Shown here: piece after piece, positions 17,932 through 27,385 of the stretch | Numbering within the stretch: position 1 is the first letter of the stretch | Layout: every line of letters starts with the position of its first letter | DNA from: Lewinellaceae bacterium | GTDB lineage: Bacteria > Bacteroidota > Bacteroidia > Chitinophagales > Saprospiraceae | NCBI GenBank assembly: GCA_947459655.1 | Contig: CANHEE010000010.1 | Location: 1-44,938 of the forward strand | Direction of reading: 5' to 3' | DNA length: 44,938 bases | Made by a program: the position numbers and the translations under genes | The notes under the pieces: generated by a model | Databases searched by the model: none | Told to the model about the DNA's origin: nothing | The model's input: only the letters and a program-made list of their open reading frames with translations

Positions 17932-18579
17932 ATGTCTAATACCGTAATCCGTTACAGTGACGAGGATTTGGCTGAATTCAAAGCGCTGATAGAGACAAAA
18001 CTAGAGAGAGAACGAGATGAGGTGACTTTCATGAGAGATCAGATTGTGGAACTCAATGAAAATAGTGGTGACCAGCAGGGAGGTGATTGGTTTGACGACA
18101 GCAGTATCCACTCAGAACTTGAGATGCTCAATAATCAGGTTATCCGCAAACAACAATACATCAATAACCTTGAAAACGCTCTGATCAGGGTGCAGAACAA
18201 AACCTATGGCATCTGCTCTGTAACGGGACAACTGATCGATAAAAAGCGTCTTCTACTGGTTCCTCATGCCACCAAAAGCGTTGAGGCAAAAGAAGAAAGA
18301 CCTGCGCCAATCCCAATCATCGACAAGCGTGATGACCTTGATGATATGCGTAAAACTACTGAGGTGACAAAAGGGCCTAGAATTATTGACCGCGTTATCC
18401 GAAAGGTTTCTACCAGACCGGCAAACAAACCGCGTATGGAAGACGAAGAAGAATTCGAATGGGATGACCTTACTGATGATCTTCCGGTAGAGGACATCGC
18501 AGATGATTACGAGGTTGGCGAAGAGGATTATGAACGCATTCCACTCCGCAACAACAGCGATGATGATGAGGTGGACTGA
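17932..18579 (+). CDS. DksA/TraR-family protein with degenerate zinc finger and acidic tail
   Basis: A 215-residue protein. Residues 1-90 form a charged coiled-coil-like region, followed by TYGICSVTGQLIDKKRLLLVPHATKSV, which is the DksA/TraR zinc-finger position. Only Cys95 of the four zinc ligands remains. DksA-like proteins reach into the RNA polymerase secondary channel to modulate initiation, often with ppGpp. An extra C-terminal extension (residues 120-215) is first basic and then strongly acidic (EDEEEFEWDDLTDDL, ADDYEVGEEDYE). ATG 17932 is chosen over an upstream in-frame TTG at 17878 because it starts the recognisable domain. It converges with the DoxX-type gene across a shared terminator. 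Confidence 0.8.
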   Translation: MSNTVIRYSDEDLAEFKALIETKLERERDEVTFMRDQIVELNENSGDQQGGDWFDDSSIHSELEMLNNQVIRKQQYINNLENALIRVQNKTYGICSVTGQLIDKKRLLLVPHATKSVEAKEERPAPIPIIDKRDDLDDMRKTTEVTKGPRIIDRVIRKVSTRPANKPRMEDEEEFEWDDLTDDLPVEDIADDYEVGEEDYERIPLRNNSDDDEVD

Positions 18580-18623
18580 TACATCAAATAGATAAAAGCA
18601 GCAGACTGGCTCCATCTGCCATA

Positions 18624-18659
18624 AAATAGACCGGATTTTGATCAAAATCCGGTCTATTT
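18624..18659. terminator. Bidirectional terminator, 36-bp near-perfect palindrome
   Basis: A 16-bp stem pairs 18624-18639 with 18644-18659 around GATC. A-rich and T-rich flanks on each side allow termination of both converging genes (DksA-like on plus, DoxX-type on minus). Confidence 0.9.
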
Positions 18660-18663
18660 ATTT

Positions 18664-20172
18664 CTACTTCATAAAATTGTTTTTAATCTCCTCGAAGTCC
18701 GGCAGCCTTTTGATGTGCCACATGTTGACCACGGTACCATTTTTCATCAGCATCACGCCAGGGTTCGAGCGTATCATCGTCTTCAGCAGGATATCATCAG
18801 CCTGATACAATGGATATTCAGCACCAATCGTTTTGGCGAACTGACGAATGACAATCGGCTGGTCATGCGTGATGACGGCAACTTTGTTGCCATTTTTCGC
18901 TGCCGCTGCCGCAAAAGGGTTTACTTTGGACTTATACAGTTCAAGATAATCCTTGTCCCAGTCAACTTCCACAAAAGGTATTTCCTTCTGCTGAACGGAA
19001 TCTTTTTTAACAACAGTCACATTTTTGCCATTTCGCATCGTATCTATGATGTGCAATGTGTCGTACCTCATCAGCGACTTCTCAGTTACTTTGCCGTGAG
19101 GTAGTTTATAGGCTATAATCATAAAACTGTATTCTGGGTCGCTGAGCAGAGACTCCGTTACATCAGACTCTGATTCGGTGGTGTCATATACCTGAAATTC
19201 CGACACTTTGGTATGGCGTACTTCAGGCTCTGACTTGATTAGATCCTGAACTTTCCAGCCGTCCTCCTTGGTGTATTCCTTGAAAATGACATCAACATAG
19301 AATTTTGCATAATCCTGTCCTTCAGGAATAACCAGCTTTTTCTTTTCTCCCGTCTTCTCATTTTCCATGACCACAGCGGTAATTTTGACTTTTGCTGCAG
19401 CTTCTTCCTCAAGTCTCTTGCGCTCCGGCAAATTTGTTCCAACCTTGAACGGACGGAAGTCTACCATAGGCAAATCCCAGTAAAAATTACGGAAACAAAA
19501 TATCAGGGACAACAGGATAGCCAGCGTCCCCGCCGTAAATCTGAATCGACGGGTAAACAAGCGATGCATCCAACTAGATCTGATTACAAAAAACAGGGCT
19601 GGTAGCATCAAAAACAGATCCTTGAAAAAGGATATTTTGGGCTCCAGAATGATGAAATCACCAAAACATCCACAGTCGGTGACACGCATATTCGTTTTTA
19701 CATAGGGACCCCATTTGGAAAATTCAAAGAAGTTGATTCCGGAAGGAACATAACCGGTAAGATAGGTAAAACCTGTAAGCGCTGTAAAAAACAACATTAG
19801 TCCGAAGAACAGCCAGGCAGTCAGACGGTTTCTTATACCAAACAGCAACATAAAACCAAGTAGAATTTCCAGGATAATCGTGAATACAGCCAACCAGATA
19901 CTGTATTTACTCATCAGTGGGAACAAAGCGCCCAACTGCTTCCAGCCCGCACCGGCAAAGGTTCCTTCAAATTCTGCGAAATACTGCTCCAGCTTGTAAG
20001 CTGTTCCAATCGGATCAATCGCTTTTACCAGTCCGGAGAATACAAACCAAACCCCACAAAAACATTGAAAAAAAGTCATGGCTATTTGCCTGTGCCAACG
20101 GAGATAGTAAATCAGCCCGGATAGCAATGCACCTGAGAGCGCAAAATAAATAATCAATGTCGTTAATTGCAT
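18664..20172 (-). CDS. DoxX/MauE-type membrane protein (BT_3928 family)
   Basis: A 502-residue protein. The N-terminal half has several membrane segments of DoxX/MauE type (FFQCFCGVWFVFSGLVKAIDPIGTAYKLEQYF, LLGFMLLFGIRNRLTAWLF). It includes the motif TDCGCFGDF, seen in MauE-type proteins linked to disulfide or redox processes. From about residue 250 a soluble region begins. It ends in a thioredoxin-like stretch (KVAVITHDQPIVIRQFAKTI, then NPGVMLMKNGTVVNMWHIKRLPDFEEI) without a CxxC pair. The family is common in Bacteroidota, but its function is not established; a role in envelope redox chemistry is inferred. It starts 27 bp after the porT terminator hairpin. Confidence 0.8.
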   Translation of the reverse strand: MQLTTLIIYFALSGALLSGLIYYLRWHRQIAMTFFQCFCGVWFVFSGLVKAIDPIGTAYKLEQYFAEFEGTFAGAGWKQLGALFPLMSKYSIWLAVFTIILEILLGFMLLFGIRNRLTAWLFFGLMLFFTALTGFTYLTGYVPSGINFFEFSKWGPYVKTNMRVTDCGCFGDFIILEPKISFFKDLFLMLPALFFVIRSSWMHRLFTRRFRFTAGTLAILLSLIFCFRNFYWDLPMVDFRPFKVGTNLPERKRLEEEAAAKVKITAVVMENEKTGEKKKLVIPEGQDYAKFYVDVIFKEYTKEDGWKVQDLIKSEPEVRHTKVSEFQVYDTTESESDVTESLLSDPEYSFMIIAYKLPHGKVTEKSLMRYDTLHIIDTMRNGKNVTVVKKDSVQQKEIPFVEVDWDKDYLELYKSKVNPFAAAAAKNGNKVAVITHDQPIVIRQFAKTIGAEYPLYQADDILLKTMIRSNPGVMLMKNGTVVNMWHIKRLPDFEEIKNNFMK

Positions 20173-20198
20173 ATGCTTATAATCTTGATTAGGTTAAT

Positions 20199-20239
20199 AA
20201 AAAAAACTTGCTTTTGAAGCTAAAAACTCCAAAAGCAAG
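20199..20239 (-). terminator. Terminator of the porT transcript
   Basis: Read on the minus strand, a 10-bp perfect stem pairs 20239-20230 with 20216-20207. A run of T follows at 20206-20199. It lies between the porT stop and the next minus-strand gene. Confidence 0.85.
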
Positions 20240-20327
20240 ACCAAAAATCATACTTTTAAGTGAAAAAAAGAAGGTTTTTGACAAATTGTAACAAAATATT
20301 AAGGTTTGCACCAGCGTAGCCGACCGT

Positions 20328-21044
20328 TTATCCCTCAAAATGAAAGGATAGGGTCAGACCCTGAGAAATCACCTGATCAAGCACCGTAGATTTCGGTAGC
20401 GCTGCGTTGTAAATCAGCTGATTGGTCAGACCCCTCGAAAACTTGATCTCCGGAGAGAATATAAAAAACGGGAAGTAAATTTGGATTCCTGCACCTATTT
20501 CAAAGGAGAAATCGGTAGGTGACACCCTGATGATCTCCCCCCTTCTGGACTGTACAGTGCGGGCATTAGTGGCTACATCGTACGCATACTTGACCCCTGC
20601 AACCATAAAGAGTCGCTTATCATGATAAGGAGCCGATTTGTACCTCAGCTGAAAGGGCATTTCTACAAGTACCGAACTGAAAGTTTCGCGTAGCAATGGC
20701 CTGTCGTCTTTGTCTCTGACTTTCCTATAGTAAAGATTGCGCTCAGCAAATGAAAGGGTCGGCAAAAAACGAACGTCAAAATATTCACCGATTTTTAGGT
20801 TTGACACTACTCCAAGGTTGAAACCGGGTCCGTTCCGACTTTGCACCATACGGAATGTATCGTTCAGGATAAAATTGCTCGATCTCTTGACCAGGAAATC
20901 AGACTGGTTATATGCCAGCGTGATGCCAAAATAATAAGGCTTCTGATTGAAATCCATGTAATTGTAATTCTCCCTTGCCGATTGAGCGGTGGCATGCTGA
21001 ACCAGCAGCAGCAAGACGATAATCACTGAAAATAATTTATTCAT
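20328..21044 (-). CDS. porT: Type IX secretion/gliding protein PorT
   Basis: A 238-residue predicted outer-membrane beta-barrel with signal peptide MNKLFSVIIVLLLLVQHATAQ. The body matches PorT: KPYYFGITLAYNQSDFLVKRS, FNLGVVSNLKIGEYFDVRFLPTLSF, MPFQLRYKSAPYHDKRLFMVAGVKYAYD, and a final strand GLTLSFHFEG. PorT is required for T9SS-dependent secretion in Porphyromonas. Its position directly after ubiE is conserved in many Bacteroidota, which supports the call. ATG 21044 is preferred because it starts the signal peptide; an upstream in-frame ATG at 21122 would overlap ubiE. Confidence 0.9.
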   Translation of the reverse strand: MNKLFSVIIVLLLLVQHATAQSARENYNYMDFNQKPYYFGITLAYNQSDFLVKRSSNFILNDTFRMVQSRNGPGFNLGVVSNLKIGEYFDVRFLPTLSFAERNLYYRKVRDKDDRPLLRETFSSVLVEMPFQLRYKSAPYHDKRLFMVAGVKYAYDVATNARTVQSRRGEIIRVSPTDFSFEIGAGIQIYFPFFIFSPEIKFSRGLTNQLIYNAALPKSTVLDQVISQGLTLSFHFEG

Positions 21045-21105
21045 TCCGTCTATTTTGGGTGACTGAGCATCGGAAGGGTATATTCTCCCGCTGTTCCTGT
21101 CATTT

Positions 21106-21840
21106 TTATTTTGAACCAACATAACAGCAAACTATACCAGCCGTCCATGCTTCATAAACCGGGTTCTGAAATCCGGATTTTTCCATTAGTACCGTAAACC
21201 GCTCCCTATCGGGAAACGCCTGCACTGATTCGTAGAGGTAGGCATATGCCCTTGGGTCTTTTGAAGTTACCCTGCCGATAAACGGCAAAATATACCTAAA
21301 ATATATATTGAACAACTGTTTTAACGGAAATACCCTCGGTCGGGAGAATTCGAGCACAATTAACTTTCCACCGGGTTTTAATACGCGCTTGAACTCCTGC
21401 AGGCCTTTCTCAACATTTTCGAAATTTCTGACCCCGAAGGAAACGGTAATGGCATCAAAAGCATTATCGGAAAACTGCAAATCTTCGGCGTCACCTATCT
21501 GAAGATGAATCACTCCTTCAGCACCGGCGCGGATCACTTTCTTTCTACCCAGCTCCAGCATCTTCTCTGAAATATCGATACCCGTTATCCTTTCAACTTT
21601 CAATTGCCTGAAAATTTCCAGCGCCACATCAGCAGTGCCGGAGGCGACATCCAGTACAAGTCCGGGTTGAAGATTACGCAATTTCGCGATGGCCTTTTTC
21701 CTCCAGTAAACATCAATCCCCAGCGATAGCAAACGATTTAGAAAGTCGTATGAGCCGGCTACCTGATCAAACATCCGCGCTATCTGCTTTTTCTTCCCGT
21801 CGTTTTCGTTATATGGTTTTACTTTTTCTACATCTATCAT
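21106..21840 (-). CDS. ubiE: Demethylmenaquinone methyltransferase
   Basis: A 244-residue SAM-dependent C-methyltransferase that carries out the last step of menaquinone synthesis, expected in a menaquinone-using Bacteroidota member. Motif I is GLVLDVASGTADVALEIF. The UbiE/MenG signatures MFDQVAGSYDFLNRLLSLGIDVYWRKKAI and DAITVSFGVRNFENVEKGLQEFKRVLKPGGKLIVLEFSRP are intact. It sits 23 bp downstream of yicC and just before porT, so clpX-yicC-ubiE-porT may be one transcript. Confidence 0.96.
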   Translation of the reverse strand: MIDVEKVKPYNENDGKKKQIARMFDQVAGSYDFLNRLLSLGIDVYWRKKAIAKLRNLQPGLVLDVASGTADVALEIFRQLKVERITGIDISEKMLELGRKKVIRAGAEGVIHLQIGDAEDLQFSDNAFDAITVSFGVRNFENVEKGLQEFKRVLKPGGKLIVLEFSRPRVFPLKQLFNIYFRYILPFIGRVTSKDPRAYAYLYESVQAFPDRERFTVLMEKSGFQNPVYEAWTAGIVCCYVGSK

Positions 21841-21863
21841 GTCGACAATCTCTTTTGATGAAA

Positions 21864-22745
21864 TCAGGCGATGTTTGCCAGCAATTCCTTGATTTTTTCC
21901 AGATCCTCCTTCATTTTCACAACGTAATGCTGAATGTCAGAATCATATGCCTTGGCACCAAGCGTATTGATCTCGCGGCCAATTTCCTGACTGACGAAGC
22001 TTAGCATCCTGCCTTTGTAAATGGGATCTGCCTTTTTCATCTGCTCAATGAAATATTTGCAATGCTGCTCCAACCGCACTTTTTCCTCGGCGATATCTAT
22101 TTTTTCAAGGTAAAATAGCACTTCCTGCTCAAATCGATTCTTGTCCACATTTTCCTTACCCATAAATTCATCCAGATTCTGGCTGATGCGTTGCCTGACC
22201 TTTTCCTGTCGTCGCATTTCATAAGGAAGGAGGCTGGAGAGATTTTCAAGTATGGATGATGCGTGAGATATGAGTGCGTTTTCCATCGCTTCTCCTTCCC
22301 TTCTCCTGAAACTGATGAAATGCTCAATTGCCTCATCGAGGGTGCGGGTAACCACCGACCATTCCTCTTCATCGATTTCGGTTTCGTCCATCATAATTAC
22401 ATTGGGCATCCGAAGAACCGACTGCATTAAATCTGTGGTACCCAAACCAAGCTCCTGACTAAGTGCTGTAAGTTCATTGCAGTACTTTTTAAATAGGGGT
22501 ACATTGAGTCCAAATCCGGATTCTTCGCCCGTCATGGAAGTGACGGTGATCACCAAATCAACTTTCCCACGCTCTGCCCTTTCGGTCATGATTCTGCGTA
22601 AATCAAGCTCTTTTTCTCTAAAATAAGACGGGACTTTCAGACGGAGGTCAAAAACCTTGCTGTTTAATGAGCGCAACTCAACGGAGATGTTTTTATCTCC
22701 TATACTGGAAGACGCTTTGCCGAAACCGGTCATGGATAATAGCAT
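21864..22745 (-). CDS. yicC: YicC-family protein (putative endoribonuclease)
   Basis: A 293-residue protein of the normal YicC length. The N-terminus LLSMTGFGKASSSI and the block VELRSLNSKVFDLRLKVPSYFREKELDLRR are diagnostic. So is the C-terminal DUF1732 region (GREINTLGAKAYDSDIQHYVVKMKEDLEKIKEQLLANIA-like). In Escherichia coli, YicC affects decay of the small RNA RyhB and has been reported to be an endoribonuclease. The role here is inferred. It is 52 bp downstream of clpX on the same strand. Confidence 0.93.
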   Translation of the reverse strand: MLLSMTGFGKASSSIGDKNISVELRSLNSKVFDLRLKVPSYFREKELDLRRIMTERAERGKVDLVITVTSMTGEESGFGLNVPLFKKYCNELTALSQELGLGTTDLMQSVLRMPNVIMMDETEIDEEEWSVVTRTLDEAIEHFISFRRREGEAMENALISHASSILENLSSLLPYEMRRQEKVRQRISQNLDEFMGKENVDKNRFEQEVLFYLEKIDIAEEKVRLEQHCKYFIEQMKKADPIYKGRMLSFVSQEIGREINTLGAKAYDSDIQHYVVKMKEDLEKIKELLANIA

Positions 22746-22797
22746 AGAACAGTGGTTTAAGGCCGCCGGGAATCAGATTTGTGGTCAAACCAAAAAA

Positions 22798-24081
22798 CTA
22801 AGCAGCATTTTTAATCTGGTTCATTAATTTAGAACTTTCCAGCTTGCGCATGGCGTATTTCATGGTCACTTCAAATGACTTCACATTGCCTTCAGAGGGG
22901 AGTTCATACATGGCATCGGTCATAATGGCTTCACATATTGACCGCAGACCTCTTGCGCCAAGTTCATATTCCAATGCTGTTTTTGCGATGTAATCGAGAA
23001 CCTCCTCGGAGAAGGTCAACTTTATGCCCTCTAATTCAAACAATCTTTCATATTGTTTAACCAGCGCATTTTTGGGGGTCGTCAGGATGGCCTTTAGGGC
23101 GGCTGCGTCAAGTGGCTCAAGATGTGCAACTACAGGCAATCTACCGACAAGTTCAGGAATCAGACCGAAAGTTTTCACATCGTGCTGGTTGATGTACTGG
23201 AGCAAATTTTGCTCGTCAATATTCTCCTTATCTGCCCCTTTGAATCCAATGACCTGCGTATTTAGTCTTCGGGCAATCACTTTTTCTATACCATCAAATG
23301 CACCTCCACAGATAAACAGAATGTTTTCCGTATTTAGTTTGATGAGTTTCTGCTCAGGATGTTTGCGACCACCATTAGGTGGCACACTCACTTCACTTCC
23401 TTCCAGCATTTTCAAAAGACCTTGCTGTACACCTTCGCCTGACACATCGCGCGTGATGGAAGGATTATCGCTCTTTCGTGCAATCTTATCTATTTCATCG
23501 ATGTACACAATCCCCCTTTCTGCTGCATCTACATCATAGTCACATGTCTGCAGCAATCTGGAGAGGATGCTTTCTACATCTTCACCCACGTAGCCTGCCT
23601 CAGTAAAAACAGTGGCATCAACGATGGCAAACGGAACATTTAAAAACTTTGCGATGGTCTTGGCAATCAGCGTTTTACCAGTTCCCGTCCTTCCGACAAA
23701 TAGTATGTTTGACTTCTCAATCTCTACATCGTCCTGCCGTTTCGGCTGATTCAGTCTTTTATAGTGGTTGTAAACAGCTACCGACAACACTTTCTTTGCT
23801 TCATCCTGTCCGATAACATATTGATCAAGATGGGCTTTTATGTCTTTTGGCTTTACATTTTCCGGAAGCCTTGCTGATGCACCTTTCGGTTGCTTGTCTC
23901 CCTGTGAAGCATCTTTGTGCGTTTTCTTCCTCCCCTGCGGGAGTTCCTGATCGATAATGTCCTGGGCATGTCCCACACAGGTTTCGCAAATGTGCGCTTC
24001 CAGACCCGCTATCAACAGTTGCGCATCTGCTTTGTTTCTACCGCAAAATGAACAGTGAAACTCTTCTGTTTTTTTAGCCAT
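22798..24081 (-). CDS. clpX: ATP-dependent Clp protease ATP-binding subunit ClpX
   Basis: A 427-residue AAA+ unfoldase that recognises tagged substrates and feeds them to ClpP. The N-terminal zinc-binding domain has Cys10, Cys13, Cys32 and Cys35. Walker A at 130-137 is GRTGTGKT, with Arg in place of the more usual Pro. The pore loop GYVG follows, with Walker [12 protein letters not shown] and the RKHPEQ loop. Sensor-2 sequence ([17 protein letters not shown]) is present. clpP is not nearby, although in many bacteria clpP is next to clpX. It is first in a likely clpX-yicC-ubiE-porT unit with a strong predicted promoter. Confidence 0.97.
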   Translation of the reverse strand: MAKKTEEFHCSFCGRNKADAQLLIAGLEAHICETCVGHAQDIIDQELPQGRKKTHKDASQGDKQPKGASARLPENVKPKDIKAHLDQYVIGQDEAKKVLSVAVYNHYKRLNQPKRQDDVEIEKSNILFVGRTGTGKTLIAKTIAKFLNVPFAIVDATVFTEAGYVGEDVESILSRLLQTCDYDVDAAERGIVYIDEIDKIARKSDNPSITRDVSGEGVQQGLLKMLEGSEVSVPPNGGRKHPEQKLIKLNTENILFICGGAFDGIEKVIARRLNTQVIGFKGADKENIDEQNLLQYINQHDVKTFGLIPELVGRLPVVAHLEPLDAAALKAILTTPKNALVKQYERLFELEGIKLTFSEEVLDYIAKTALEYELGARGLRSICEAIMTDAMYELPSEGNVKSFEVTMKYAMRKLESSKLMNQIKNAA

Positions 24082-24134
24082 TTTTGTGTTTATTTGCTGT
24101 TTGAGGAGACATCAACCCGATGATTAATTATCCA

Positions 24135-24166
24135 CAAAGGTAAGACTAATTTGAGCAAATGACAAA
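24135..24166 (-). promoter_or_regulatory. Predicted promoter of clpX
   Basis: On the minus strand TTTG (24166-24163) is followed after 20 bp by TACCTTTG (24142-24135). This is an essentially perfect match to the Bacteroidota consensus, with the ATG 53 bp downstream of the box. Confidence 0.7.
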
Positions 24167-24170
24167 TAAT

Positions 24171-24208
24171 TGGGGGATTAGTCCTGGTCCAGCAGGGCGC
24201 CCCGGCAA
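24171..24208. other. Short GC-rich block resembling a tRNA 3'-half remnant
   Basis: A G/C-rich stretch lies in otherwise AT-rich DNA between the clpX promoter and the end of the GH3 gene. Read on the minus strand, it encodes a peptide of the type GAPCWTRTNPP. That resembles known spurious translations of reverse-strand tRNA genes. No cloverleaf can be drawn, so this is at most a decayed fragment. Confidence 0.25.
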
Positions 24209-27112
24209 CTACATCATCGCATCGTAAATGGCCTGCTGAATTTTGATTCTGTAATCGAGATTCATTAGTTTGTTGTTCTCCATAGAGGGATAGGTTCTGT
24301 TGGACAGGAAAATGTAAATGAGGTTGTACTTTGGGTCTACCCACACGCATATTCCCGTGAATCCAGTATGTCCAAAGGTCAGTTCGGAGGCGGAAGCTGC
24401 GACAGTCTGAGTTTTTGCCGGATCCAGTTCCTTCATGTCGAAGCCGTAACCCCGGCGGGTCGATCCTGCCTGCCTGCTGGTAAATTGCTGAACGACGTCC
24501 GGCTGAAGATAGCGCACACCCGCATAACTACCCCCATTGAGGAGCATCTGGTACAATTTGGCCAGGTCTCCGGCATTGCTGAAAAGTCCTGCGTGACCAC
24601 TGACGCCTCCCAGCATAGCCGAGGCCATATCGTGAACATACCCCTGAACGCGCTGCATCCTGTAATAATCATCCTCCTCTGTAGGTACAATCTTTTCAAC
24701 CGGGAGCGATCGCAATGGCAAAAATCCAGTAGTCTTCATGCCAAGCGGCTCATAGAAACTCGCTTTTGTAAATTCGTCCAGTGACTTTCCTGTGATTTTT
24801 TTAATCATCCTGGCACTGAGGATTAGCCCAAGGTCACTGTATTTGTATTCTTTTTGAGGCCTTAGCTCTGATTTGATGATTTCTTTGTAAATCTCCTTGT
24901 CGTAGTCTTTTTTTAGGTACAGGTTGGCAGCCACAGGTGTCGGAAAGGCATCTGTGCAGATGGCACGATAAAAATCTAGGGATGGTTTTATTTTATCGCC
25001 GGATTTGTCCAGGGTTTTCTCGTAAAATTTCAACCAGGGCTGAAGCCTCGCCTGATGCGTGTAGATATCCTCCAGTGTTATGCCCTCCTTGTTGCTTTTT
25101 TTGAGTTCAGGAAGGTATTTCGCCATGGGTTGTTTCATATCCAGCAACCCTTCTCCCTGAAGCTTCATCAGCGAAAGTGTCGTGGCCGAGATTTTGGTCA
25201 CCGATGCCAGATCAAAAATATCTCCTGTACTCATTGGGACCTGTTTTTCGTAAGTGTGGTAGCCAAAGGCCTTGTTGTAAATGACTTTGCCGTTTCGGGC
25301 AACCAACACCACGCATCCCGGGGCGGCTTCTTTGGCTATCAAATCATTACATAACTCGTCCACTTTGGCAAGTCTTACAGAACTCATTCCTACGCTTTCA
25401 GGATAATCTGAACCCAAACGACTGAGCGACGATGTAGTAACACCTGAACCGACCTTGCTTTTGTCCGATGCAGTAACCGGCAGTCTTCCGTTGGTTCCAG
25501 AAACACCCATAATGGCGTGCGCTGCAAGCTCCTGGTACAATGGCGAGTCTTCGTATGCTTCCATCACACAAGGATTGTTGTCAAAATATTTGAGAACATA
25601 AGGTGTCCCGAATACCACCAGAATGACATTGGTTTTAGATGCGAGCGCAGTTGCCACCTCAACCATCTGGTCGGTGACACCAAAATTGCTTTTGGGTCTC
25701 CCATTCAGTTCATGAAGACTCAGAATGACGAGCTTTTCTTTTGACAGAGCCGCAATTACAGATTTAACAGTCGTATCCGCTGCCGTTTTTGACATGAAAA
25801 GGTGTTTCATCTCGGCAAACTGATCCAGAGTCGTCTGAAATACAGTATTTTCATTTTTTCCGATACTAAGGGTCGCGATACCCTTGAGCGAGTGAACAGG
25901 AATGAGATTATCATGATTCCGCACAGTGGTCAGGGCATTGGCAATCAACCTTCTGTTGAGCGACAAATCTGTCGACAGATTCAAGTCAGCATTGATGTTT
26001 TCCACCTTTATTTTTTCCCTATTCAAATGCAACTGTAGGGCATATTTTGCTGCAAGCACACGCTTTACACTCCCGTATACCTGAGCCGTATCAATTTTTT
26101 TTGCAGCAAGAAAATCCTTGATTTTTGCAAATGCAAGCTGGATATTTTCCGGCAAAAGAATGATATCATTGCCAGCCGCCAGTGCCATCGCCTCAGCATC
26201 CCCATCCTTGAAGTACTTTACCACGCCCTTCATCTCCATCCCGTCTGTAAATATCAAACCCTGAAAACCAATATCTTTTCTTAAAAGATCGCTGACTACA
26301 TACCTGGAGAGCGTCGTGGGCAAATTGGCTGTAGTATCCAGACAAGGTACATTGAGGTGCGCCACCATTGCGCTTTGGATACCATGCTGAGACAGGGCCC
26401 GGAAAGGGGCAAGTTCGAGACTATCGAGCTGAACACGTCCATGACAAATCAGCGGAAGATCATAATGAGAATCTACATCAGTATCGCCATGTCCGGGAAA
26501 GTGTTTCATACAGGCCATCACGCGATTATCCTGCAGGCCTTTCATGTACTGATAGGATTTTCTGATAACATTGTAGGAATCTTCTCCAAATGACCTCAGA
26601 CCGATTACGGGATTGAGGGCATTGTTGTTGATGTCGGCAACGGGAGCAAAATTGATATTCACACCCAGCCTGCGACAGTGCCCAGCAATGACTGACCCGA
26701 CTTCATAGAGCATTCGGTTGTCCTGAATGGCTCCCAATGCAAGTGAGCGCGGAAAACTAATGGTGTTGTCCATCAGCCGCATGCCAAGGCCGTGCTCTGC
26801 ATCCATTGCGACAAACAGGGGTACTCGGGAAGAAATACCTTGATAATAATTGGTAAGCTGTGCCTGTTTTTCAGGAGTACCCTGAAAAAAGCAAAGTCCT
26901 CCGACGTGGTAGTCTCTGATTTGAGCAGCGACCATTTCTTCATAAGCAGCATCCTTATTGGAGTGTGCCCTGATCATGAACAACTGGCCCAGCCGCTCAT
27001 CAAAGGACATGGAATTAAAAACAGAATCTACCCAGTGACTGGATAGATTCTGCTTCTGTGCCTGTGCCATTTGAAAAAAACACAGCATTACAAACATTAA
27101 CCGAAATGACAT
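24209..27112 (-). CDS. GH3 beta-N-acetylhexosaminidase fused to a beta-lactamase-type serine hydrolase
   Basis: A 967-residue two-enzyme protein with signal peptide MSFRLMFVMLCFFQMAQAQ, so probably periplasmic. The GH3 domain (about 30-370) has the NagZ-type motif KHFPGHGDTDVDSH, with the Asp214-His216 pair, and nucleophile Asp290 (IFTDGMEM). A GH3 C-terminal-like region follows to about 570. From about 590 comes a class C beta-lactamase/transpeptidase fold: S637-V-T-K640, Tyr758-S-D in place of Y-x-N, and H915-T-G. Such fusions occur in Bacteroidota. A role in trimming peptidoglycan glycan and peptide parts is inferred; a penicillinase role is unlikely. Confidence 0.93.
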   Translation of the reverse strand: MSFRLMFVMLCFFQMAQAQKQNLSSHWVDSVFNSMSFDERLGQLFMIRAHSNKDAAYEEMVAAQIRDYHVGGLCFFQGTPEKQAQLTNYYQGISSRVPLFVAMDAEHGLGMRLMDNTISFPRSLALGAIQDNRMLYEVGSVIAGHCRRLGVNINFAPVADINNNALNPVIGLRSFGEDSYNVIRKSYQYMKGLQDNRVMACMKHFPGHGDTDVDSHYDLPLICHGRVQLDSLELAPFRALSQHGIQSAMVAHLNVPCLDTTANLPTTLSRYVVSDLLRKDIGFQGLIFTDGMEMKGVVKYFKDGDAEAMALAAGNDIILLPENIQLAFAKIKDFLAAKKIDTAQVYGSVKRVLAAKYALQLHLNREKIKVENINADLNLSTDLSLNRRLIANALTTVRNHDNLIPVHSLKGIATLSIGKNENTVFQTTLDQFAEMKHLFMSKTAADTTVKSVIAALSKEKLVILSLHELNGRPKSNFGVTDQMVEVATALASKTNVILVVFGTPYVLKYFDNNPCVMEAYEDSPLYQELAAHAIMGVSGTNGRLPVTASDKSKVGSGVTTSSLSRLGSDYPESVGMSSVRLAKVDELCNDLIAKEAAPGCVVLVARNGKVIYNKAFGYHTYEKQVPMSTGDIFDLASVTKISATTLSLMKLQGEGLLDMKQPMAKYLPELKKSNKEGITLEDIYTHQARLQPWLKFYEKTLDKSGDKIKPSLDFYRAICTDAFPTPVAANLYLKKDYDKEIYKEIIKSELRPQKEYKYSDLGLILSARMIKKITGKSLDEFTKASFYEPLGMKTTGFLPLRSLPVEKIVPTEEDDYYRMQRVQGYVHDMASAMLGGVSGHAGLFSNAGDLAKLYQMLLNGGSYAGVRYLQPDVVQQFTSRQAGSTRRGYGFDMKELDPAKTQTVAASASELTFGHTGFTGICVWVDPKYNLIYIFLSNRTYPSMENNKLMNLDYRIKIQQAIYDAMM

Positions 27113-27385
27113 GCTTTGCAGATTTTACTGAGCTGTAAATGACTTTGACGATTGGCCACTGTACAAACAGCCGGTAAGGGGATAATTACAAGTTTGTCAG
27201 GATAATAAGTATTATCGAAAACCGAACAATTAAATGACTTTTCAGACGTTTTTAATGAAAACCAGAAACATGTTAGCGACAATAACCTATACTTTCATAC
27301 TAGCAGCAATTTACGCCATAAAGAAGTTGCACACTAACCAGACCAATTCAATCAGAAGATCACCGGATAACTTTCGAAAACATAA

